Of a stretch of DNA of 64,000 nt, positions 38,126 to 47,700 are shown piece after piece. The position numbers and the translations under genes are program-made. Each line of letters opens with the position of its first letter. Within the stretch, counting starts at the first letter, position 1. The notes under the pieces are model-generated. The model saw only the letters and a list, made by a program, of their open reading frames with translations. It did no database searches and was not told where the DNA came from. This DNA comes from Sphaerisporangium rubeum (GTDB taxonomy: Bacteria; Actinomycetota; Actinomycetes; Streptosporangiales; Streptosporangiaceae). The DNA is taken from NCBI RefSeq assembly GCF_014207705.1, contig NZ_JACHIU010000001.1:6998501-7062500 (forward strand), written 5' to 3'.

Positions 38126-38179
38126 TTGACGGCTCTTGACGGCTTCCATACGCCGCACCATCGTTTATTGACGGCTTCC
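38126..38179 (-). repeat. Three AGCCGTCAA boxes upstream of the kdp operon
   Basis: Plus-strand TTGACGGCT occurs at 38126-38134, 38136-38144 and 38168-38176; the last two extend to TTGACGGCTTCC. Tandem spacing (10 and 32 bp, one and about three helical turns) suggests binding sites, possibly for phosphorylated KdpE. Confidence 0.55.
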
Positions 38180-38219
38180 CGACGCGACGACTCCGAACGG
38201 TGACACGAGGACGGCCCGC

Positions 38220-40202
38220 TCAACCTCCCACGTGGATGCCGGGACGGCGGGACGGCTCCGGCTCGCTCTGCCGGAGGATCTCACGGACCACCGGTGCCGT
38301 GTCACCGCGGCCGAGGAGGAGGTAACGGAACAGATGGGTCAGCGGAGCGCCTTCCGACCACTCGAAGTAGGCATGCGGCCGTACACCGGTCGCGTCGCGC
38401 AACGCGAGCAGGATCGCCGCGATGGCGTTCGGCGCGGCGGGGCTCTGCGCGCGCAGCACACGGTGGCCGCCGACCTCGACGCCGCTCACACGCAGCACGT
38501 CGCTGAACTCGGAGGGGTCCACCACATCGATCTCCAGGAAGACCACGTCGGCCGGGTTCGGCACCGGGTTCATGCTCCTCTGCTCGGCCTCCTTGGCGGC
38601 GTACTCGGCGACGTCGCCGGCCTGCCTGCGGTTGGCGATGATGTTCAGTGCGCCGTCGTGAGCCAGGGAATCGGTGACGAAACGGCGAGCCGGCATGTCG
38701 AACTCGATGCGGTCGGCCCGCAGCTCGGTGGTGCGCGACACCCGGGAGATCAGTGACACCACCACGATGCCGAGGACGAACATCGCCGAGATCGCGATGC
38801 CGTCCGGTTTCTCCTTGATGTTGTCCCCCAGCGCGTACAGCAGCACGAGGGTCAGCACGCCGAAACCCGCCGCGGCGGCACGCCGCCGCCTGCGCACGGC
38901 CCAGATGGCCACCGCGACCGCGCCGGACACCATCATCGCGAGGATCCCCGTGGCGTACGCGCCGGCCTGCGCGTTGACGTCGGCCCCGAAGACGATGGTG
39001 AGGACGACGCAGATCACCGTATAGACGATCACCACCGGACGTACCGCGCGGCCCCACTCCGGCGCCATGCCGTACGACGGCAGGTACCGCGGCACGATGT
39101 TGATCAGCCCCGCCATGGCGGAGGCACCCGCGAACCACAGGATGAGAATGGTGCCGACGTCGTACGCGGTGCCGAACACCTCGCCGAGCCGCTCGTGCGC
39201 CAGGTACGCCAGCGCGCGGCCGTTGGCCTCGCCACCGGGCCCGAACCGCTCCGGCGGGATGAGCAGCGTGGTCACGAAACTGGTGGCGATCAGATAGATG
39301 CTCATGATCAGTGCGGCCACGGTCAGCAGCTTGCGTGTGTTGCGCACCCGCGACTCCCTGCGCGCCGCGGCGTCCTCACCCTCGGCCGCCACCAGCGGCA
39401 TCATGCTGACCCCCGTCTCGAACCCCGAAAGGCCGAGCACCAGCAGGGGGAACGCCAGCACCGCCGGGCCGAGCACACCGCCGACCCCGCCTCCGGTGTG
39501 GGTCAGCGCCTCCGACCACCGGGACAGGACCTCCGGCTCGGCCAGCACGTCGCCGATCCCCACGACGACCACCACGGCGTTCAGCACCAGGAACAGCGCC
39601 ACCAGCGGGATCGCGACGCCGACCGCCTCGCTGAAGCCGAGCAGGAACACCCCGCCGAGCACCAGGAGCAGCACGATCGTCAGCGGCACCGCGTTGCCGT
39701 GCAGGAAGCCCGGAGCGTAGGGGTTCTCCAAGAGATGCACCGAGGCGTCCGCGGCCGACAGGGTGATCGTGACGATCCACGAGGTCACGACGAAGCCGAG
39801 CAGGACAAGGACGAACAGCTTGCCCTGCCAGAACGGCAGCAGGTCCTCCAGCATCGCCACCGAGCCCTGGCCGTGCGGGCTCTCCCGCGCCACCCGCCGG
39901 TACATCGGCAGCATGCCGAACAGGGTGAGCGCCACGATCAGCAACGTGGCGAGCGGCGACAACACCCCCGCGGCCAGCGCCGCGATGCCGGGAAGATAGG
40001 CCAGCGTGGAGAAGTAGTCCACCCCGGTCAGGCACATGATCTTCCACCAGGCCTGGGGATGCGCGTGGCCCTCGTCCGCCTCCGGCCCCACCGGCTGCAC
40101 GCGGTGCTCCAGCAGCCACCGGCCGGCCCGGCTCTCCGGCGGTCTCTGCCGTACCGGACTGTCCACCACGTCCGGTACGGCCAACTCCCCCGTGCCACTC
40201 AT
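38220..40202 (-). CDS. APC-family permease, possible K+ or amino acid transporter
   Basis: 660 residues, ATG after GGAG. Twelve TM segments span about 50-500, beginning with [21 protein letters not shown], which matches the discontinuous TM1 of APC-superfamily transporters, followed by [22 protein letters not shown] cytoplasmic C-terminal domain (about 505-660) contains [19 protein letters not shown] and [19 protein letters not shown]. Many such proteins are labelled amino acid permease. Because it is directly upstream of kdp and has a large cytoplasmic tail like the APC K+ importer KimA, a potassium role is possible, but I see no residue-level proof. Confidence 0.85.
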   Translation of the reverse strand: MSGTGELAVPDVVDSPVRQRPPESRAGRWLLEHRVQPVGPEADEGHAHPQAWWKIMCLTGVDYFSTLAYLPGIAALAAGVLSPLATLLIVALTLFGMLPMYRRVARESPHGQGSVAMLEDLLPFWQGKLFVLVLLGFVVTSWIVTITLSAADASVHLLENPYAPGFLHGNAVPLTIVLLLVLGGVFLLGFSEAVGVAIPLVALFLVLNAVVVVVGIGDVLAEPEVLSRWSEALTHTGGGVGGVLGPAVLAFPLLVLGLSGFETGVSMMPLVAAEGEDAAARRESRVRNTRKLLTVAALIMSIYLIATSFVTTLLIPPERFGPGGEANGRALAYLAHERLGEVFGTAYDVGTILILWFAGASAMAGLINIVPRYLPSYGMAPEWGRAVRPVVIVYTVICVVLTIVFGADVNAQAGAYATGILAMMVSGAVAVAIWAVRRRRRAAAAGFGVLTLVLLYALGDNIKEKPDGIAISAMFVLGIVVVSLISRVSRTTELRADRIEFDMPARRFVTDSLAHDGALNIIANRRQAGDVAEYAAKEAEQRSMNPVPNPADVVFLEIDVVDPSEFSDVLRVSGVEVGGHRVLRAQSPAAPNAIAAILLALRDATGVRPHAYFEWSEGAPLTHLFRYLLLGRGDTAPVVREILRQSEPEPSRRPGIHVGG

Positions 40203-40372
40203 CGGTGTCTCCTCACCCGCGAAGAGTTTCGTGCGCCGAGTACACGAAAGATGGCGATACCTTACGGCAGCGCCTCCCCCGCCGGAGCGCGCACGACCGT
40301 CACGGCCAACGCGTCCGTGACCTTTCGATCTCTTCTCCGAGTGATTCCTCGTCCTTCCGTACCCACCGGGAC

Positions 40373-40687
40373 CTAGAAACAGCCTTCCAGCTCGGCCAGC
40401 AGCATGCGCTTGGTCCGCGCGCCGACGACCTGCCGCACGACCTCGCCGTCCCGGTAGAGGTTCAGCGTCGGCAGCCCCATGACCCCGTACCTCGCCACGA
40501 TCTGCGGATGGTCGTCGCCGTTGAGCTTGCCGATGGTGAGCCGATCGCCGTACTCCTTCTCGATATCCTCAAGAATCGGCGCGATCATGCGGCACGGAGG
40601 GCACCATTCCGCCCAGAAGTCGACCAGTACCGGCTTGCCTGCGCGCAGCACCCGCTCGTCGAAGTTCTCGCTCGTCAACGTGATCAT
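40373..40687 (-). CDS. trxA: Thioredoxin with CPPC active site
   Basis: 104 residues from the ATG at 40687, preceded by GGAGGG 5 nt upstream. Thioredoxin fold with [16 protein letters not shown] (Cys29, Cys32), the cis-proline loop [10 protein letters not shown] and [14 protein letters not shown]. The dipeptide between the cysteines is PP rather than the usual GP, which should alter redox potential (family knowledge). Its first 119 bp are shared with the end of the MerR regulator gene in another frame, so the two are co-transcribed. Confidence 0.93.
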   Translation of the reverse strand: MITLTSENFDERVLRAGKPVLVDFWAEWCPPCRMIAPILEDIEKEYGDRLTIGKLNGDDHPQIVARYGVMGLPTLNLYRDGEVVRQVVGARTKRMLLAELEGCF

Positions 40688-41057
40688 TGTGTCCCTCCAC
40701 GGCACAGCCCGGACAGGCCCGTGCCAATTGCTCCGCCACCTCGGCTCTCTGCCTGACCAGGGCCTGGATCTCCGCGTCGAGCACCGCGAGCCGCCGCCGG
40801 TACACCGCGACCGACTCAGGACAAGCGTCCCCCGTCGCATGCCCGTCCCGCAGGCAAGCCACGAACGGCCGCACGTCCTCCAGCGAGAACCCCGCCGCCA
40901 TCAGCGACCGGATCTCCCGCACCACCCGCAGGTCACCCTCGTCATACTCCCGGTACCCGTTCGCCGACCGCCGCGCCGCGAGCAACCCTTGCTGCTCGTA
41001 ATACCGCACGGCCCGCGCACTGGTCCCGGCGAGCGCCGCAAGCTCCCCGATCCGCAC
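40569..41057 (-). CDS. MerR family regulator overlapping trxA
   Basis: 162 residues from the GTG giving VRIGELAALAG (AGGGAGG upstream); an ATG at 41075 is an in-frame alternative. N-terminal winged helix about 1-70 (SARAVRYYEQQGLL, ANGYREYDEGDL), dimerisation helix about 82-113, and cysteines at about 68, 79, 115 and 118, the last two as CPGC. These could bind metal or act as a redox switch. Codons from about 124 on lie inside trxA in another frame, an unusually long overlap, and the tail there is low-complexity Arg/Gly/Ala. Preceded by a MerR-type elongated promoter, it probably senses thiol stress and regulates itself and trxA. Confidence 0.85.
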   Translation of the reverse strand: MRIGELAALAGTSARAVRYYEQQGLLAARRSANGYREYDEGDLRVVREIRSLMAAGFSLEDVRPFVACLRDGHATGDACPESVAVYRRRLAVLDAEIQALVRQRAEVAEQLARACPGCAVEGHNDHVDERELRRAGAARRQAGTGRLLGGMVPSVPHDRADS

Positions 41058-41085
41058 AGACCCTCCCTGACCCATGACCACCTGC

Positions 41086-41117
41086 AACGTAGCCCCTGAC
41101 ACCGGCGTCAAGGTCAA
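41086..41117 (-). promoter_or_regulatory. MerR-type promoter with 20-bp spacer and dyad
   Basis: Minus strand -35 TTGACC (41117-41112) and -10 TACGTT (41091-41086) are 20 bp apart. The spacer holds the imperfect dyad CCTTGACGCCGGTGTCAGGG (41113-41094). Overlong spacers with internal dyads are the hallmark of MerR-activated promoters. Confidence 0.7.
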
Positions 41118-41147
41118 CCCCCAGAGCCCGCACTTAACTCCCCGAGA

Positions 41148-41648
41148 TCACCAAGCCCACGTACGAGCCGGGACTCCCAACATGACCGAACTCGCCCACT
41201 TGTAACCGACCTGGCACCACACCGTCCGCCCGGTCACGTCATCAGACACCCCCCACGCCAGCGAGTGTTCCGCAACCAGCCACAGACCACGACCGCTCAC
41301 CGGCAATTCCCCGCTCTCGTCCGCTTCTGCGACAACGGCACATACACGTGGAACGTCCGCGCTTCCGGCGTCCAGGACATCGACGTGAATACGGTCGAAG
41401 GCATCGGCGAGCGCGACCGCCACCGTCCCGCCGCACCGCGAGTCCGAATGACGCACCGAGTTACCGACCAGCTCCGACACCACAAGCGTCACGTCGTCCA
41501 ACGCCGGGTGACCGTCGCCCAGCATCTCCCGCACGAACCGCCGTGCCACAGACACGGACTCAGGGACCGCCTCCAACTCGATGACGCCGAACAGCCTCCC
41601 CGGTCTCGCGTCGCGACCAGATAGGGACACGGCCCGAGAATCTGCCAT
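41148..41648 (-). CDS. RsbW-like ATP-binding protein (anti-sigma factor type)
   Basis: 166 residues from the ATG at 41648 (GGAGG 8 nt upstream; a GTG at 41657 is less well placed). HATPase_c_2 fold: N box VTLVVSELVGNSVRHS, G1 box HVDVLDAGSADVP and G2 SGRGLWLVAEHSLAWG, ending VWCQVGYKW. In streptomycetes such stand-alone ATPases act as serine kinases or anti-sigma factors of the RsbW group and are often encoded next to XRE regulators. The divergent XRE-TPR gene 169 bp away fits that pairing. Confidence 0.87.
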   Translation of the reverse strand: MADSRAVSLSGRDARPGRLFGVIELEAVPESVSVARRFVREMLGDGHPALDDVTLVVSELVGNSVRHSDSRCGGTVAVALADAFDRIHVDVLDAGSADVPRVCAVVAEADESGELPVSGRGLWLVAEHSLAWGVSDDVTGRTVWCQVGYKWASSVMLGVPARTWAW

Positions 41649-41816
41649 AGATCGCACCTCCGCGGTTCAGGGACCCGTACCGGACTGCCAACGCCTCCGG
41701 GTCGCTTTTCTGTGATCCGCTTCCATCACACATGTCAATTGATATGCGCCGACAGAGTGGACGGGGGAAACTGGAGGAAAGGCTCGCGTCCCGTCCTTTC
41801 CCGTGAGGAGTATTCG

Positions 41817-43058
41817 ATGAGCGATGTGCCCGCCTGGGCCGTACGCCTGCGTATCGCACGACGTGAGAGGCTGTGGACCCAGCGGGAAATGGCCAAGCGA
41901 CTCGCGGAAGCAGCCGACGAACACACCCGCGCGTATCTGCCGGAACGGGACTCAATGCTCCGTATGATCAAATACTGGGAGGCAGGCAGGCACCGGCCGA
42001 AAGACCCCTATCCAATGCTTTATTGTCGAGTGTTCGGAATGGAGGAAGACGAACTGTTCAGCGATGCAGCAGCTTCGCCACGCCGACCCCCCGCCGATGT
42101 CCTGAAGGAGCTTCTCGGCAGGGAAAACCCTCTGGTGCCTGAGCGGAGCCGCAGAGGTCGGCGGATCGGCGCCGGGACACTTGCCGACATGTCCGCACGA
42201 GTCCACAGCTTGCGGCTCGCCGACGACGTACTCGCCGGACGAGATTTGATCCAACCCGCGTTCCGCGAGCTCCATGCGGCTGTACGGATGTACCGCGAGT
42301 CGATCTTCACCGAGGACGTCGGCCGGGGTCTCCTCGTGACCATCGGCGAGTTCGCCCACATCGCCGGATGGGTGGCCGGCGACGCAGGACAATCCGACCA
42401 AGCAGCCGGAACGTACCGACTCGGCATAAGTGCCGCTCATCAAGCCGGAGACGGGACCCTCGCAGGGCACCTCATCGGCGCGCTCGCCTACCAGGTGACC
42501 AACTCTGCCGACCCAGCCGAAGGCGTGGCACTCGCCCACACAGCCTTGAACGCCGCAGGGCCGCATGCTCCACCCCGAGCGCGCGCGCTGTGCTGGGATC
42601 GCGTCGCATGGGCTCACGCACGAGCAGGACAAGCACAAGAAGCCATTCGTGCACTCGCGGAAGCGGACGAAGCACTCGCTCACCCCAGCGGAGAGGCCGA
42701 ACCCGCATATCTGTACTGGGTGAACACCGGTGAACTCCAGATCATGAAGGCCCGCGCATACACCGAACTACGGCGGCCACTACGCGCCGTCCCGATCCTG
42801 ACCGACATCCTCAGTCGATACGACGCCACCCACAGCCGCGAGCTGGCCCTGTACCTGTCATGGCTCGCCGTCGCATTGGCCGACGCCAACGAGCCCGAGG
42901 AAGCGGCCGACGTAGCCGTACGAATGCTGACGCTGTCCGCAGACGTGGCCAGCGACCGAGTCGCCCACCGCGCACGCGTGGTTCTCGACCGGCTCAAGCC
43001 CTACCGCGACGTTCGACGAGTCCGGGAGCTCATCAACGATCACCGCTGGCCTGCTTGA
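41817..43058 (+). CDS. XRE family regulator with TPR-like C-terminus
   Basis: 413 residues from the ATG at 41817 (GAGGAG, 6-nt spacing); the frame is open upstream but less protein-like. HTH_XRE at about 10-75 (AVRLRIARRERLWTQREMAK, MIKYWEAGRHRP, YCRVFGMEEDELF). From about 150 onward the protein consists of helical repeats of TPR type (FRELHAAVRMYRES, AGDAGQSDQAAGTYRLGISA, AHARAGQAQEAIRALAEAD, ALADANEPEEAADVAVRML). This architecture binds a signal peptide or partner in the repeats and DNA in the HTH. Divergent from an RsbW-like ATPase. Confidence 0.87.
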   Translation: MSDVPAWAVRLRIARRERLWTQREMAKRLAEAADEHTRAYLPERDSMLRMIKYWEAGRHRPKDPYPMLYCRVFGMEEDELFSDAAASPRRPPADVLKELLGRENPLVPERSRRGRRIGAGTLADMSARVHSLRLADDVLAGRDLIQPAFRELHAAVRMYRESIFTEDVGRGLLVTIGEFAHIAGWVAGDAGQSDQAAGTYRLGISAAHQAGDGTLAGHLIGALAYQVTNSADPAEGVALAHTALNAAGPHAPPRARALCWDRVAWAHARAGQAQEAIRALAEADEALAHPSGEAEPAYLYWVNTGELQIMKARAYTELRRPLRAVPILTDILSRYDATHSRELALYLSWLAVALADANEPEEAADVAVRMLTLSADVASDRVAHRARVVLDRLKPYRDVRRVRELINDHRWPA

Positions 43059-43106
43059 CTACCGCCCCGAACGGCGCGGCGAGAATGAGCCCGGCAGGCC
43101 CGGGGG

Positions 43107-43125
43107 TGTGGGGGTGTCCCCCACA
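43107..43125 (+). terminator. Hairpin after the XRE-TPR gene
   Basis: TGTGGGGG (43107-43114) pairs with CCCCCACA (43118-43125), loop TGT, 48 bp past the stop codon. A second weaker hairpin, CCTTGCG...CGCAAGG, lies at about 43136-43171. The rest of 43059-43326 appears empty. Confidence 0.55.
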
Positions 43126-43326
43126 TAAGACAGCCCTTGCGGCCCGCGCGCGAAGCGCCTCCTTCGCAAGGACCATGACGACGGCGGCCCGTTCCCCACC
43201 TACCTCACCGCACGGCGGCGCCGAATTCGCCGTAGACGGTGCCGGCCGACGCGGCGCCGGGAAGGGGCGCCAGGGAGGCGGAGTTCGTGCGCAGATCACA
43301 CGGTCGGTCGCAGATGAGACGGTTGG

Positions 43327-44358
43327 TCAGTGGTGGGTGGAGAGGACGGCGTGGTGGTCGGGGCCGGTGGGGTCGTGGGGGTCGGTGTGGATGGTGGCGG
43401 TGCGTAGGCGGGGGAGGTTGTGGATCAAGTGGTGTTCGGCTTGGACGGCTATGGCGTGGGCTTCTGTCAGGGGGAGGTCGTGGTCGACGGAGATCTCTGC
43501 TTCGGCGTGGAGAGCGTGGCCGATCCAGCGGAGGCGGAGGGAACCGGTGTGGCGGACGCCGGGGACGTTCAGGAGGATTCGTTCGGCGGTTTCGACCAGG
43601 GTGGGGTCTACGGCGTCCATCAGGCGGTGGTAGATCTCTCTTGCGGCGTCTCGCAGGACGTAGCAGATGGCGAGGGTGATGAGCAGGCCGACCAGGGGGT
43701 CGGCCAAGGGGAAGCCGAGCCAGGTGCCTGCGGCGCCGAGTAGGACGGCCAGGGATGTGAAGCCGTCGGCGCGTGCGTGGAGGCCGTCGGCGACGAGGGC
43801 CGCGGAGCCGATGTCGCGGCCTACGCGGATGCGGTACCGGGCCACCCATTCGTTTCCGGCGAAGCCGACCACGGCGGCTGCGGCGACCCAGCCGAGTGCG
43901 TCCACATCCTGTGGATGGAGCAGTCGGGTGACGGCCTCGAAGCCGGCCAAGCCGGCGGAGGCGGCGATGACGAGCACGATGACGATGCCGGCGAGGTCCT
44001 CGGCTCGGCCGTACCCGTAGGTGAACCGCCGGGTCGCTGCGCGCCGGCCCACGGAGAACGCGATGGCCAGCGGGACGGCCGTCAACGCGTCGGCGACGTT
44101 GTGCAGGGTGTCGCCGAGGAGCGCCACCGAGCCGGACATGGCGACGACCACGGCCTGCGCGGCCGCCGTCGCCATGAGCACCGCGAACGACACGGCGAGC
44201 ACACGCATGCCTCGTGCGCTGGCTTCCAGCGCGGCGTCGGTCTTGTCCTTGCTGTCGTGGCTGTGCGGCACGAACAACCGCCGCACACGTCCGTGACCGT
44301 GACTGTGTCCGTGGCCATGTCCCTGACCATGTCCCTGACCATGTCCGTGACCATGCAT
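43327..44358 (-). CDS. Cation diffusion facilitator metal exporter
   Basis: 343 residues. The N-terminus is almost entirely His-Gly (MHGHGHGQGHGQGHGHGH), a metal-binding tail encoded by 12-bp tandem repeats. Six TM helices follow (about 50-260) with the CDF site-A motifs LLGDTLHNVADALTA in TM2 and ALVADGLHARADGFTS in TM5. The C-terminal cytoplasmic domain (about 265-343) has VRHTGSLRLRWIGHALHAEA. It exports Zn2+, Co2+ or Ni2+ in exchange for protons. It is divergent from an ArsR repressor, the expected regulator. Start has GAGGG 7 nt upstream. Confidence 0.93.
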   Translation of the reverse strand: MHGHGHGQGHGQGHGHGHSHGHGRVRRLFVPHSHDSKDKTDAALEASARGMRVLAVSFAVLMATAAAQAVVVAMSGSVALLGDTLHNVADALTAVPLAIAFSVGRRAATRRFTYGYGRAEDLAGIVIVLVIAASAGLAGFEAVTRLLHPQDVDALGWVAAAAVVGFAGNEWVARYRIRVGRDIGSAALVADGLHARADGFTSLAVLLGAAGTWLGFPLADPLVGLLITLAICYVLRDAAREIYHRLMDAVDPTLVETAERILLNVPGVRHTGSLRLRWIGHALHAEAEISVDHDLPLTEAHAIAVQAEHHLIHNLPRLRTATIHTDPHDPTGPDHHAVLSTHH

Positions 44359-44412
44359 GAGGGGTCCCTCGAATTTGCCTTCGGCGTCCCAGTGACCCCA
44401 TCATATGTATCC

Positions 44413-44769
44413 ATGTGCGCACGCGACAACGTATCAGGTGCCAACCACTCGCAGGAGCAACCCACTGCCGCTCAGGTCGCCACGGCCGTGGAGGCGTTCC
44501 GCATGCTCAGCGACCCCACCCGCCTGCGCCTGATGTGGCTGCTCTCCGCCGGCGAGTACGACGTCGGCTCTCTCGCCGAAGCACTCGACGTCCCCCGGCC
44601 GTCCGTCTCGCAGCACCTCGCCAAGCTCCGGCTCGCCGGTCTCGTGGACACCCGCAGAGAGGGACGGCGCGTCCGCTACCGCGCGCGCGACTCCCACGTC
44701 CGTGCCCTCATCGCCGAGGCCCTCTCGCACGCCGACCACGAGCTGTCCGGCGGTCCTCGCCACGACTAG
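44413..44769 (+). CDS. ArsR/SmtB family metal-sensing repressor
   Basis: 118 residues from the ATG at 44413, with no Shine-Dalgarno and A/T-rich CATATGTAT just before, so probably leaderless. Winged helix at about 30-95 (FRMLSDPTRLRLMWLLSAGE, YDVGSLAEALDVPRPSVSQH, RREGRRVRYRARDSHV). Metal ligands are likely the C-terminal D-x-H / H-x(n)-H set in RDSHVRALIAEALSHADHE, typical of NmtR/CzrA-type alpha5 sites. It probably represses the divergent CDF gene and dissociates when metal binds. Its TAG stop overlaps, as CTAG, the stop of the convergent giant gene. Confidence 0.9.
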   Translation: MCARDNVSGANHSQEQPTAAQVATAVEAFRMLSDPTRLRLMWLLSAGEYDVGSLAEALDVPRPSVSQHLAKLRLAGLVDTRREGRRVRYRARDSHVRALIAEALSHADHELSGGPRHD

Positions 44770-47700
44770 AGGACGGCTGCCGCCTCCGCGGCGGTGAGCA
44801 CCTCCCGGTCGGCGAGGAGCTTGACCAGGCGGCGCAGCAGGGTCAGCGGCAGGCCGGGGTCGTCGGTGAAGACCAGCCAGTTCTTGTTCTCGGGGTTCGG
44901 CGTGTACACGGTGGCCCGGCCCTCGGGGATGCCGAAGACCACGCTTCCTCTGGCGCCGGGAAGCGCGGCGCCAGGCAGGTCGGTGGCGGTGCCGAAGGCG
45001 ACGGCGACCAGCGGGCCGGTGCCTTCGCGAGCGAACGGCACGGTGAGGCTGCCGTTGAAGGCGTGGTACGGCGCGTTGGCGGTCAGCACTCCCTTGGCGG
45101 CCAGGACTCGGTCGAGACGGAGGATCGCCTCAAGCACGCCGACAGGGGTGGTGTAGTCGTCGGCAGGGACGGCGGGGAGGTCCTGGAGGTCGCCGCCGTT
45201 GAGCGCCGGGTAGAGCTGCGGCTGGGTGATCGGACCGCTCCTGACCACGGCGGCGGTGAGGAACGTGAGGACCGACAGGGGTCCGCCGGCGCCGAGGATC
45301 GTCGCCACCCAGCCGGTTCTCGTGGGGGTCTGCGTGGGTTTGTACACGGTGTCGAGCTCACGCTGCGAGACGCGCGGCACGGTGGGCCGGTCGCCGGTGA
45401 AGGACAGGCACGTGTACCGGGCCACGGGGACGGCCGCGGACCAGGCCTGGCCGACGACCCTGACCTGCGCGGTGACACCGAGCGCGGCGATCTCGGCGGT
45501 GGTCTGCCGGGTCACGACGGCCTTCACCACGGTGCCTTGGCTGTTGAGCAGCCGGACCCGGTACTGGTCGGCCCCGGGGACGGCGGACCAGGAGAGCCGC
45601 GTGCCGACGCCGTCGTGGTCGGCGGTCAGGCCGGCCGGGGGGTCGAACATGGCGAACGTCACGGGGGCCGAGTCGGCGGACGCCACGTCCTCGATCATCG
45701 ACGCGACCCGGACGGCGAAACCGGCGCCGCGCGGCAGGTCAGCGGCGTCCCAGGTGACCGGCCCGTCCTCCTGCGCCACCTTGAGCACCCCGCCGTCGGC
45801 GTCCAGCACGGTGACCCGGTAGTGCTCGGCCCCGCTGACCTGCTGCCAGCCGATCTCCAGCGTTCCGTCCGCGTACGACGCGGTCACCCCGGCAGGCGGG
45901 TCGACCGTGACCACCCGGACCGGCGGGTCGCTCCAGGTGCCGAAGTCCTCCCCCGCGACGGACCGCACCCGCAGTTCGTACAGCGTGCCCTGCGCCAGCA
46001 TGTCGGTGGAGATCTCCAGCGCGGGTTCCTGCGACGTCAGCACCAGGTCACCCGGCGACACCGAGACCTCGTAGGTGGCACCCTCGACGGGCCACCAGGT
46101 CACGCCGATGGCCTCGGACGCGTAACGCGCCTCCTGGACGTTCGGCACCTCCAGGAGCCGCGGTGTCTCGACGGCCCACGGGCCCGTCCTGACCGGTGTG
46201 GTGAAACGCACGCGGACGCCGTATCCGCCGAGCGCGAGGTCCGCCTCGCCGGTGTTCAGGCCGGTGGCCTCGCTCCTGATCTCCTCCCACGACCGGGAAC
46301 CGCTCTCGACGATGTTGCCGTCCTCGTCGACGCTCACCCACGCGTATCCGTACCCGACGTACGTCTGCGCCTGGTACGACATCGGCTCGTCGAGGACCAC
46401 AGGTGTCCACCATCTCAGGTGGAACATGTCCCCCCGTTGGCTCACCCGCAGTCCTTCGGGACCAGGCATCGCGATGTACACGAACTCGGCGGGTGCGCTC
46501 CAGAGGCCGAGCCCGCCGTCGGCGGACGCACGGACACGCAGGCGGTGGACGACGTGCTCGGTGAACGGCCCGTCGAGGGACATCGAGATCGCCGTATCGC
46601 CGAGCCGCACGACGGGTTCCCCGGTACCGGCGATCTCGACGGCGTAGCGGATCTCGTCGTCCCGGCCGGTCAGAGGACGCCAGCTCACGACGAGGCGGCT
46701 CTCCTCCTGGCGCACCGTCACGCCGTCCGGCGCGGGAAGGACCTCCAGGGACGCCGGCGCGCTCCACCCGCCGGGGATCTCTCCGGCGCGTACGGCCTGG
46801 ATCTCCACGGTCACCGTCCCCGGCTCGGGGACAGGCAGTTCGACCTCACGCAGCGTCCCGGCCACCTCGGTCACCACGTCGCCGAGACGCACCTGGTACC
46901 GGTCGGCGTCGGTGGCGTCGGTCCAGCTCACCACGAGACCCGTGTCGGCGAGTGTGACGGCGGCCTCCGGTGGAGCCGTCCTGACCAGCGGCAACGTGGC
47001 CCATCCGCTCAGGACGTCGCCTCGGGAGGACCGCACTCTGCCGTGGTAGACGCCGAACGCCTCCGCGCGCAGCGGCAGCGTCCCGTCGAGCCTGGCGGCG
47101 AAGTCCGCCGAACCGAGGCCGGCGTCGTCCGGGCCGAGCAGTTCGAACGTGTACGCACTGGCCCGCGCGGCGGCGTCCCACTTGGCGGTGACGTTCCCTT
47201 CCGCGTACGTGAGGCTCTTGAGCACGGGTACGTCCGGCCTGGCCGTCCCGGACCCGCCGCCGGAGGAGCCGCCGCCGGAGCCACCGGAGCTGGAGCCGCC
47301 GTCGTCATCGTCGTCGGAGCCGCCACCGCCACCGCCACCACCGCCGCCTGAGTGCGACCGTGAGTCCGACAGCGACCCCGTCACCACCGACAGCACCGCA
47401 CTCGCGGTGACGGCCGCCGCGCCGCCGACCGTGGTGGCGACGAGACCGGCCGCGGCCTCGGCCGCCGCGGCGACCGCGCCTTCGACCAGTCCCTCGCAGG
47501 CGAGTTGCATCGCCGCCTCGACGGCCTTCTCGGTGATCAGCATGCCGGTCAGGATGGCGATCTTCTCCGGCTGTCGGAGCAGGTCGGCGGCGAACCTCGG
47601 CCCGGCCAGCAGCAGTTCCTCCGCCAGCCGGCCGGGAAGCTGGTCGTAGTGCGTGTCCGCGGCGATCTCCACACGCAGCGGCGGCAGCGTCACCTCAAGG

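Noticed and set aside
44415-47351. 978-residue plus-strand frame over the giant gene
   Set aside because: Composition is Arg/Gly/His/Gln-rich without hydrophobic periodicity, and it lies opposite the well-structured FN3-like region. Similar plus-strand frames at 47505-49403 and 49477-52274 were rejected for the same reason.
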